Assembly (NCBI GenBank): GCA_018240935.1
Contig: JAFEEV010000279.1
Span: 1 to 7,060, forward strand
DNA length: 7,060 bases
Direction of reading: 5' to 3'
Source: Pseudomonadota bacterium
GTDB taxonomy: Bacteria; Pseudomonadota; Gammaproteobacteria; Burkholderiales; Nitrosomonadaceae
A program made the position numbers and the translations under genes. Every line of letters starts with the position of its first letter. The first letter of the stretch is position 1. Shown in pieces: positions 1 through 4,751 of the stretch. The notes under the pieces were generated by a model that was given only the letters and a program-made list of their open reading frames with translations, was not told the DNA's origin and searched no databases.

Positions 1-251
1 GAGAACGTCGAAAACGTGGTCAATCCGCCCAAAAAACCAGTGATGACAAACAGCCGCCACTCGGGCGCAAAGCCGGGATGATGGGCAAAAACGGCAAGCG
101 CGATACCGATCAAGTAACCGCCGATCAGATTCGCCGCCAATGTGCCGGGCGGAATAGCAGGAAACAGCGCGTTGAGCGACACGCCCAGCAGCCAGCGCAG
201 CACGGCGCCGAGAGATGCGCCCAAACAAATGGCTGCTAGCGAATTGAACGT
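1..251 (-). CDS. crcB: Fluoride channel/exporter CrcB (Fluc), 3' end cut by window edge, apparent ACG start
   Basis: Small inner-membrane protein that exports fluoride as a dual-topology dimer. About 83 codons are visible; the family is usually about 125 residues, so roughly a third lies beyond base 1. Family landmarks read in order: LGASLGAVLRW in the first membrane helix with its conserved Arg, then GTLAANLIGGYLIG, then GFLGGLTTFSTF near the visible end, the Phe- and Thr-rich segment that lines the fluoride path. The frame has no ATG, GTG or plausible TTG start: it is closed by TGA at 281-279, and the first TTG (224) would remove half of helix 1. An ACG at 251 follows GAGGA (263-259) by 7 bases. 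From memory, E. coli CrcB aligns without gaps so that its Met1 falls on this ACG. The gene lies 47 bases after the stop of the upstream small periplasmic protein and is probably co-transcribed with it. Identity is near certain; the start is inferred. Confidence 0.93.
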
Positions 252-255
252 AAAT

Positions 256-299
256 TTATCCTCGCGCGACCGGATTGATCATGTCCTGTCATTCCTCAT
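256..299 (-). other. Two overlapping mini-ORFs in the crcB leader
   Basis: The stop codon of the upstream gene (TAA, 301-299) overlaps an ATG (299-297) as TAATG. That ATG opens a 6-codon frame (MRNDRT) ending in TGA at 281-279. This stop overlaps a second ATG (282-280) as ATGA, which opens an 8-codon frame (MINPVARG) ending in TAA at 258-256, five bases before the putative ACG start of crcB. GAGGA at 297-293 is spaced 10 bases from the second ATG, and GAGGA at 263-259 lies 7 bases before the ACG. The arrangement resembles a stop/restart chain for translational coupling. It could equally be a by-product of short spacing or of a point change in the crcB start codon. No fluoride-riboswitch motif was recognised in this short leader. 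Confidence 0.4.
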
Positions 300-820
300 T
301 ACTGGTGATGATGGTGACTGGAATCATGCGGGTGCCCTGGCACGGCATGGCGGGCGTGGTCGCTTAACTGGGCATCGAACCAATGGTGAATCGCCAGCTT
401 GAGCTTTTCGATATGCGTGGAATAGGTAATTTCCGCGCCATCCGGCAGTTCTCTATACACAATTTTTATTTGGCCGGGTTTGGCCGCTTTCAATTCCGCT
501 AATCCTGGCATGGCAGCGCCGTGAATTTTTTCCGGATTGGAGTAGTCGCCGTGCTGGAATTCCTTGGTAATTTCGGACAAATGCCCTCGTATCCGGTCAA
601 TTTGTCGGCTATCGGATTTGTCCTTTGCAATAACCTGCTGAATACCGCCCGTGTCTGTCTTGGAAAAAATATGCGTGGTTTTTTCCAGATCGAACGGCAT
701 CACATGCGAGCCACGCTCGGCGACTTCATCCAGCCGCTGTTCGCTCGCTTTTTCTGCCGCAGGAACCGGCGCCGTCATCAAAAAAACCAGCCAGCCAAGT
801 ACGATCACGGATTTATTCAT
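299..820 (-). CDS. Small exported protein of unknown function with His-rich C-terminus
   Basis: From ATG 820 the product has 173 residues. Residues 1-22 form a Sec signal peptide: Asn-Lys, a hydrophobic run VIVLGWLVFLM, then a PVPAA cleavage site. The mature protein carries the block HVMPFDLEKTTHIF (about 39-52) followed by TDTGGIQQVIAKD, then IRGHLSEI, KIHGAAMPGLAELKAAKPG and a WFDAQLSDHA segment. It ends in a His-rich tail, HPHDSSHHHHQ. I recall these blocks from small proteobacterial proteins often labelled 'aspartate carbamoyltransferase' in databases. That label is not credible here: the protein is exported, far too short and lacks the enzyme's motifs. The tail could bind a metal, and the HVMPFDL block has conserved His and Asp, but no role is established. 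An upstream in-frame ATG at 832 would add MDLH; 820 is preferred because GGA sits 7 bases before it and it gives a standard signal peptide. Its stop codon touches the crcB leader, suggesting one operon. Confidence 0.85.
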   Translation of the reverse strand: MNKSVIVLGWLVFLMTAPVPAAEKASEQRLDEVAERGSHVMPFDLEKTTHIFSKTDTGGIQQVIAKDKSDSRQIDRIRGHLSEITKEFQHGDYSNPEKIHGAAMPGLAELKAAKPGQIKIVYRELPDGAEITYSTHIEKLKLAIHHWFDAQLSDHARHAVPGHPHDSSHHHHQ

Positions 821-832
821 GTGCAGATCCAT

Positions 833-1083
833 CCAGTTTCAAGTTTGCGCGGATTTTTCGTAATGTTGGCATCGGCGTGAGCTATAGTCAAATCTGGTGT
901 GCGGAGAGTCAAGCCGCGACCTGTCTCCGATTTCCGTTTGTTGTCTCATGCCGTTGACGAATTCAATATCGGAGATGACATCTGCCAACAGCTTGCAGCC
1001 TCGTTCTAATGTGCCGCCAGTTTCCGGCAGCTAACCATCTCTGACCGCTACCGGTTTTCCTTCATCAAGTTCTTAAGGAAACG
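833..1083. other. Intergenic gap between the multicopper oxidase and the small periplasmic protein
   Basis: About 250 bases without a convincing gene. It holds the candidate promoter at 884-912. Downstream of the multicopper oxidase stop there are only weak inverted repeats: TTCCTT/AAGGAA around 1057-1080 with a 12-base loop, and TGCCG/CGGCA around 1012-1029. Neither is followed by a T-run, so no intrinsic terminator is called. One minus-strand frame stays open from 1030 to 839 (63 codons between stops), but it has no ribosome binding site and I recognise no family in it. Confidence 0.5.
884..912 (-). promoter_or_regulatory. Possible sigma-70 promoter for the small periplasmic protein gene
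   Basis: Reading the minus strand, TTGACT (912-907, five of six matches to the -35 consensus) is followed after 17 bases by GACTAT (889-884, three of six matches to the -10 consensus). Transcription would start near 877, about 57 bases before the ATG at 820. A second TTGACT (891-886) overlaps the proposed -10, so an alternative promoter starting slightly further downstream is possible, but its -10 partner is poor. The weak -10 keeps confidence low. Confidence 0.3.
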
Positions 1084-2157
1084 CTATTGCACGATGAAGT
1101 GCGTCAGCATGCCGGCGTTGATATGGTCGTTGACATGGCAGTGATACATCCACATTCCCTTCACATCCGGTTGCATATCCAGCGTTTTGGCAGCAGCCGG
1201 CAACACCTCCGTCACATCCAGCCGGTTACCGTTATGCAGCAGCGTAGCGCCATGCCAATGGGGTGAGTGCAGATCGGCTTCGGTGCCCATGCCCAGGATA
1301 TACCAGCGCACCCGTTCGCCTTTGCGCATCGCGTATCCTTGATTATTGCCGTACACCAAGCCGTTGACGCCATGCATTAAATTACTTTCCTGGAATTCTT
1401 CATTATCCGGATCGCATAAACCGCTGCAGGCGGACAAATTGGCTTGCAAATGCACACTGGCATTCTCGTCGAAGATGGTGAACAGCGAAATGAATTCCCG
1501 GTCGACATCAACCGGTGTCCGGTCCGATTTCTCAAACCCTTTTTTGGTAATAATAATGGCGCCGATCAAGCCGGCATTGGTATCCGCCACTTCATCGACA
1601 TGACTGTGGTAAATCCAGGCAATCGACGAAGGGTCGTTCGGACCTGGACCGGCACGTTCGGGCACATCCCACGAATAAGTAAACTCCCCGCCCGGGGCAA
1701 CCACGCCATCTTGCTGGCGCCCATTGCCCGCCGCGTGCGAATGCGGCGCACCTTCATTCGCCATGGTATAACGCACCCCGTGCGGGTGAATACTGGCGGG
1801 ATAACGGGTGTTATTTTTAAAATGAACCACGATCCGGTCGCCGACCGTTGCGCGGATCAGCGGCCCCAGAATACCCAGATGTTGCTCTTCGGCGCCGCGC
1901 TGTTTCAGTGTGCGGAATCCCTGGGTGTATTCGCGGTAAACCGATTTCAGATAACTGCGGCCGATTCCTTGCTCGACAAATACCCGCTGCTCCGCGGTAA
2001 ATTCTTTTCCAGTCATGACATTGAGCGGAAATGAAGGCGCATAATCCCATTTCACTTCGTCCGCCGCGATCCAATACTCCCGGTCTGCGCTGGCCGGATT
2101 GGCAATCAACGCCAGCCAGACAAAAGCAACCGCCATAAAACCAAACCTTTTTTGCAT
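1084..2157 (-). CDS. Two-domain, ceruloplasmin-like multicopper oxidase, exported
   Basis: From ATG 2157 the product has 357 residues. Residues 1 to about 24 are a Sec signal peptide (MQKRFGF, a hydrophobic stretch, cleavage near NPASA). Two cupredoxin domains follow. All four copper-binding motifs are present: HPHG (His124, His126), HSH (184, 186), HSPHWHG (His297, 300, 302) and HCHVNDHINAGM (His339, Cys340, His341, His345, Met350). These supply a type 1 blue copper in domain 2 and the trinuclear cluster, so an active oxidase reducing O2 to water is expected. In domain 1 the matching loop reads HSHVDEVADTNAGL, so the type 1 Cys and His are gone; this fits the 'type B' class of two-domain oxidases, which work as trimers. 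The stretch HLGILGPLIRATVGD resembles ceruloplasmin and hephaestin. Cys244 and Cys248 may form a disulfide. Substrate unknown: Fe(II) or Cu(I) are reasonable guesses. It could instead be a nitrite-reductase-like relative, but HCH with an intact trinuclear set argues for an oxidase. Confidence 0.92.
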   Translation of the reverse strand: MQKRFGFMAVAFVWLALIANPASADREYWIAADEVKWDYAPSFPLNVMTGKEFTAEQRVFVEQGIGRSYLKSVYREYTQGFRTLKQRGAEEQHLGILGPLIRATVGDRIVVHFKNNTRYPASIHPHGVRYTMANEGAPHSHAAGNGRQQDGVVAPGGEFTYSWDVPERAGPGPNDPSSIAWIYHSHVDEVADTNAGLIGAIIITKKGFEKSDRTPVDVDREFISLFTIFDENASVHLQANLSACSGLCDPDNEEFQESNLMHGVNGLVYGNNQGYAMRKGERVRWYILGMGTEADLHSPHWHGATLLHNGNRLDVTEVLPAAAKTLDMQPDVKGMWMYHCHVNDHINAGMLTHFIVQ

Positions 2158-2168
2158 GACAACCATTT

Positions 2169-2174
2169 CCTCCT
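2169..2174 (-). promoter_or_regulatory. Ribosome binding site that decides the multicopper oxidase start
   Basis: A full AGGAGG lies 11 bases upstream of ATG 2157. The open frame extends upstream to ATG 2199, but that start would place 14 extra, partly acidic residues (MHPVSDWTQEEMVV) ahead of the signal peptide and would put AGGAGG inside the gene. ATG 2166 lies only two bases beyond the AGGAGG, too close to use it. The start at 2157 is therefore preferred; the spacing is slightly long. Confidence 0.7.
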
Positions 2175-2221
2175 GTGTCCAATCGCTCACCGGATGCAAT
2201 CGTTACTTCCGGCGCTAGCAA

Positions 2222-2244
2222 CGCTCGCGATGTTGCCGCGAGCG
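2222..2244. repeat. Perfect 8-bp GC-rich hairpin upstream of the multicopper oxidase
   Basis: CGCTCGCG (2222-2229) and CGCGAGCG (2237-2244) form a perfect 8-bp stem with a 7-base loop. It lies 65-87 bases upstream of the multicopper oxidase ATG. A weak minus-strand -10 candidate, CATAAT (2254-2249), sits just upstream of it, which would put the hairpin at the very 5' end of the mRNA; no matching -35 was found. It could be a repressor site or a 5' mRNA-stabilising stem. The repeat is seen directly; the function is a guess. Confidence 0.55.
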
Positions 2245-2265
2245 CATGATTATGAGTTATGAAAA

Positions 2266-2301
2266 TGGCTGGCTATAGACAGGGGGTGTCGTGGCTGGCT
2301 A
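2266..2301. repeat. 10-bp direct repeat TGGCTGGCTA, two copies
   Basis: TGGCTGGCTA occurs at 2266-2275 and again at 2292-2301, start-to-start distance 26 bases, and a partial TGGCT follows at 2306-2310. The copies lie just upstream of the possible multicopper oxidase promoter, where an activator could bind. Nothing in the repeat matches a regulator motif I know. Confidence 0.4.
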
Positions 2302-2306
2302 CGAAT

Positions 2307-2326
2307 GGCTTCGCGATCGCGAAGCC
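2307..2326. repeat. Perfect 20-bp palindrome in the intergenic gap
   Basis: GGCTTCGCGATCGCGAAGCC reads identically on both strands. As RNA it would fold into an 8-bp stem with a GATC loop. It is about 80 bases past the stop of the duplicated protein gene and about 150 bases before the multicopper oxidase start. No T-run follows on either strand, so it is not a standard intrinsic terminator. Its GGCTTC/GAAGCC ends are the same as those of the larger hairpin at 2354-2409, so the two can pair with each other as well as with themselves. Confidence 0.65.
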
Positions 2327-2353
2327 GGACTTGAAATACCGCAGCTGAATCTT

Positions 2354-2409
2354 GCAGCGGCTTCCCCTCGCAGAAGGGCTAAGACTGCGAGAGGGGGGAA
2401 GCCTGCTGC
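2354..2409 (-). terminator. Long bulged hairpin at the stop codon of the duplicated protein gene; probable terminator
   Basis: The arms 2359-2373 (GGCTTCCCCTCGCAG) and 2385-2403 pair over 15 bp with a 4-base GAGG bulge in the longer arm. Beyond a single unpaired T (2404), GCAGC (2354-2358) and GCTGC (2405-2409) add five more pairs, giving about 20 bp in all around an 11-base loop. The stem reaches into the TAG stop codon (2411-2409). Position and strength suggest a transcription terminator or a 3'-end mRNA barrier, but the minus strand continues GCTGCAAGATT without a T-run, so termination efficiency is uncertain. Confidence 0.55.
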
Positions 2410-4661
2410 TACAACAACTTGCTCTCGTATTCCGCCAGGATTGCGGTCATGGTTGACCGCAATGCAACGGCTCTCGCGGTATTTCCGGTATTGATCGCAT
2501 CCTTCAGATCCCGGATTGCGTTTTCCAGATTGGCGCGTTTCGCCGCATTCAAACGCTGGCCGAGATCGGCTGAGAAAACACCGGTATACAGCGACAGTCT
2601 TTCCAAGGCCAACACCGCTTGGTCCTTATCGCCTGCGAAATTAGCCTCGATTTGCCGGATGCTTCTTCTGGCTTGCCCCAGAATCCCTTTGCTGATTTCA
2701 CTGACGATTCTGTCGGCAACGACATTGGATAAATCACCGGTGAGCTGAGTTTTGATCTGATTGCTTCCGGATGGATTATCCTGGGCGATAAAGCTTTCCA
2801 CGATGCGGTAAAAATATTCGCCCTCGATTTGATTTTCCCTGGCGTCGTCGGCTGCACCGGTCCTATTTTCGATGATGCCTTGAACTTCCCGCAGCACGCC
2901 GATCAGAAAACTCCGGACCAAAGGAACGACGATATTTTCACGCGCCAGCGCCAACACTTGCGCATCTTCCGCTTCGGCCTTATCGAACGCCCGTTTACCT
3001 TGAATAAAGGCAGCGGTTATCTGATAGTCGAGATCCGGATCGCTGCCCGACACAATCGATTGCTTGTCCGAAGAAAGTATTTTTTCTTCTTTATTCGCCG
3101 TTTTGGCAATCGCCGAGTAAGCGGTATACGCTCTGTCCCATTCCAGCGTGAGCGCATCGGCGGATAAATTGCCGAACTGTTCCAAAGCCAGCGTGACCCG
3201 ATTGTAAACAACCAGTGCAAACATTTTCTGCAACGATTTATCGATCACTTGTAATGCCAGTGGAATTTGATTGCCGGATTTCACCTGCGCAATGGCTGCC
3301 GTGACATCCTGGTCGATCGTCAAACCATAAATCTGGTCGATCAGTTTCGTGAGTTGTTGCAGATCGCCGGTATATTCTGCAGCGATAGCATCGGCGTCGA
3401 TGGCCGTCTGGTTGCGCAGACTGTCGATGGTCAGATAATCGGCGCGCGCATTCTCCACAATCTCGGTATGTTGCACTACTTCATATTTGGCACGATTCAG
3501 CGCGTTTTCATACTTGGTCAGAAGAGCCGATATGGCATTGCGCGCCTGCTCGGATTTTGCCGCATCCACAGTGTTACTGGCGGTGAGTAAATTCTCCAGC
3601 TCATTCTCCAGACTGCCCCGGTCGGCCGCGCCCAATCGTAACTCGAGATCGGGCAACAGAATGCGGGCAAAGTATTTGGCCCCCGCCGCTTCGGCCATTG
3701 CCGCCGCACGATCGTTTTCTTTAATCGCATTGGCTTGACCAGTGATCTCGGCAGCGACCCGGCCGATAAAACCTTTTCCTAATTCGCTGACAATTTCATC
3801 GGCCACGATGGTCGACGCAGCGCCCGTCAATTGCGCTTTGATTCTCAGACTGCCGGCAGGATTTCCTCTGGCCACCAGCGATTCGATCACGCGATAAAAA
3901 ACTTCTCCTTCTTTCTGCTCAATACTTGTTTCTTCCGGATCGGTGTTTCTATGCTCGATGGCGCCGCCGACCTCGCGCAACACGGCGATGTAATAAGCCC
4001 GTGCAAGCGACATCCGAATCGCATAACGCGCAACTTGCACGGTGACGAAATCATCGTCCGGATTGCTTTTGTTCAAGGCTGTCCTGACTCTGGAAAAATG
4101 ATCGTTGATTTCAACATCCAGCCCTGGATTGCTGCCTGCTTCAATGGCTCGCCTGTCGGCCGTCAGCACTTGATTTTCCCTGGCCACGGTTGCGGAAATC
4201 GCCTGAAAAGCCGCAACCGATTCATCCAGCATCGCGGTCAGATCAGTTGCCGCCGCAGTTTTAAATTGATCCCGGATAGCGGCAATGCGATTCCAAACCG
4301 CTTGATAAAAAACACGTTGCAAAGTTTTGTCGAGAACTTGGGCAGCCAATGCCGGCGCATAATCATTTTTGATATTGTTGATCGCGGCCAGAACATCGCT
4401 ATCCAAACTCAGAGAATTGGCGCTATCGATCTCTTGTGTCAATGTCTGCAACGCACCTGAATACGCAACCGCTATCGCACCGCCGTCCATCGGCAATTGC
4501 CGCCGCAGCGTGCCGATCGTCTTATAAGCCGTAACCGCTGACTCAATGGCCGCGACATTGGAAGCAGCCACCGCGTGATTCATCCACATCACAACAACAC
4601 ACAACCCCGCAATCATTGAACAAACCCATGAACTGCCGGGCCTTCCATACTTAAACATCAT
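2409..4661 (-). CDS. Exported tandem-duplicate helical protein, Fur-controlled, family not recognised
   Basis: The product has 750 residues. Residues 1 to about 33 are a Sec signal peptide (KYGR, a hydrophobic run rich in Val, Met and Cys, cleavage near NHAVA). The rest is two copies of one unit, about 43-388 and 406-750, offset by 361-363 residues. Shared landmarks: TIGTLRRQ / TIDSLRNQ (48, 411), AAQVLDKTLQ / ALQVIDKSLQ, GSNPGLD / GSDPDLD (176, 539), VLREVGGAIEHR / VLREVQGIIENR (227, 589), EGEVFYRVIES / EGEYFYRIVES (251, 613), NP-GS--IK-QLTG, VADEIVSE / VADRIVSE, and a C-terminal Y-E-L end. The composition (Ala, Leu, Glu, Asp; no Cys after the signal peptide) predicts an alpha-helical, soluble periplasmic protein. 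No heme, imelysin GxHxxE or permease motif was found; the conserved Glu and Arg of LREV and EGE-FYR are candidate functional residues. It follows a siderophore receptor gene by 90 bases and has its own Fur-box promoter, so a role in iron handling is inferred. AGGAG (4671-4667) is 5 bases before ATG 4661 and 8 before ATG 4658; either may be used. Confidence 0.88.
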   Translation of the reverse strand: MMFKYGRPGSSWVCSMIAGLCVVVMWMNHAVAASNVAAIESAVTAYKTIGTLRRQLPMDGGAIAVAYSGALQTLTQEIDSANSLSLDSDVLAAINNIKNDYAPALAAQVLDKTLQRVFYQAVWNRIAAIRDQFKTAAATDLTAMLDESVAAFQAISATVARENQVLTADRRAIEAGSNPGLDVEINDHFSRVRTALNKSNPDDDFVTVQVARYAIRMSLARAYYIAVLREVGGAIEHRNTDPEETSIEQKEGEVFYRVIESLVARGNPAGSLRIKAQLTGAASTIVADEIVSELGKGFIGRVAAEITGQANAIKENDRAAAMAEAAGAKYFARILLPDLELRLGAADRGSLENELENLLTASNTVDAAKSEQARNAISALLTKYENALNRAKYEVVQHTEIVENARADYLTIDSLRNQTAIDADAIAAEYTGDLQQLTKLIDQIYGLTIDQDVTAAIAQVKSGNQIPLALQVIDKSLQKMFALVVYNRVTLALEQFGNLSADALTLEWDRAYTAYSAIAKTANKEEKILSSDKQSIVSGSDPDLDYQITAAFIQGKRAFDKAEAEDAQVLALARENIVVPLVRSFLIGVLREVQGIIENRTGAADDARENQIEGEYFYRIVESFIAQDNPSGSNQIKTQLTGDLSNVVADRIVSEISKGILGQARRSIRQIEANFAGDKDQAVLALERLSLYTGVFSADLGQRLNAAKRANLENAIRDLKDAINTGNTARAVALRSTMTAILAEYESKLL
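2412..3446 (-). repeat. Second copy of the internal protein repeat
   Basis: Residues about 406-750 of the duplicated protein. This copy keeps TIDSLRNQ, GSDPDLD, LREVQGIIENR and EGEYFYR in the same order and spacing as the first copy. A short linker (about 389-405, NRAKYEVVQHTEIVEN) joins the copies. Both keep the same charged and aromatic positions, which suggests that both are functional. Confidence 0.85.
3498..4535 (-). repeat. First copy of the internal protein repeat
   Basis: Residues about 43-388 of the duplicated protein. This copy carries TIGTLRRQ, GSNPGLD, LREVGGAIEHR and EGEVFYR. Its helical end (LENELENLLTASNT through KYENAL) matches LENAIRDLKDAINT through EYESKL in the second copy. 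The copies have drifted far enough at the protein level that the duplication must be old. Confidence 0.85.
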
Positions 4662-4701
4662 TCAAGCTCCTATATTAATTAATCAGCAATAATGCTAATA
4701 A

Positions 4702-4722
4702 TAATGATAATAATTATCATTA
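4702..4722. promoter_or_regulatory. Fur box (ferric uptake regulator operator), perfect 21-bp palindrome
   Basis: Bases 4702-4722 form a perfect palindrome centred on 4712. It contains TGATAATAATTATCA (4705-4719), an exact match to the 7-1-7 Fur motif. Read as the 19-bp E. coli form, 4700-4718 matches GATAATGATAATCATTATC at 17 of 19 positions. More ATAAT-like half sites run into 4688-4702, so more than one Fur dimer may bind. It lies 41-61 bases upstream of the duplicated protein start and overlaps the promoter, the usual position for Fe(II)-Fur repression. Confidence 0.93.
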
Positions 4723-4732
4723 ACTAACTCAA
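4704..4732 (-). promoter_or_regulatory. Sigma-70 type promoter of the duplicated protein gene, covered by the Fur box
   Basis: On the minus strand, TTGAGT (4732-4727, four of six consensus matches) and TATCAT (4709-4704, five of six) are separated by exactly 17 bases. Transcription would start near 4697, leaving a leader of about 36 bases with AGGAG ahead of the ATG. The Fur palindrome covers the spacer and the -10, so bound Fur would block RNA polymerase. The short AT-rich gap shows no terminator for the receptor gene, so read-through from upstream may add to expression. Confidence 0.65.
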
Positions 4733-4751
4733 GCAAATTTTTTTATTTCGA

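Noticed and set aside
142..402. Plus-strand open frame across the crcB start region.
   Set aside because: It runs antisense across crcB and the end of the small periplasmic protein gene, both of which have clear family motifs; its product is low-complexity and unrecognisable.
839..1030. Minus-strand frame open for 63 codons between stops in the gap, with a protein-like stretch (LLADVISDIEFVNGMRQQ).
   Set aside because: No ribosome binding site, the only ATG (949) leaves 36 residues and overlaps the candidate promoter, and I recognise no family. An open stretch of this length is not unusual by chance. A translated search showing a homologue would reopen it as a gene remnant.
1012..1080. Weak inverted repeats after the multicopper oxidase stop as a terminator.
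   Set aside because: Stems are 5-6 bp with loops of 8-12 bases and no T-run; not distinguishable from chance.
1444..2034. Long plus-strand open frame (196 codons) opposite the multicopper oxidase.
   Set aside because: It is the antisense shadow of a gene whose copper ligands are all intact; the product shows no domain or ribosome binding site.
2307..2326. The 20-bp palindrome as an insertion-sequence end or attachment site.
   Set aside because: No transposase, flanking target duplication or integrase is visible within the window; it is better described as an intergenic palindrome.
3831..4460. Long plus-strand open frame (209 codons) opposite the duplicated protein.
   Set aside because: Antisense shadow. 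The minus-strand frame shows a signal peptide and two matching repeats, so it is the coding strand.
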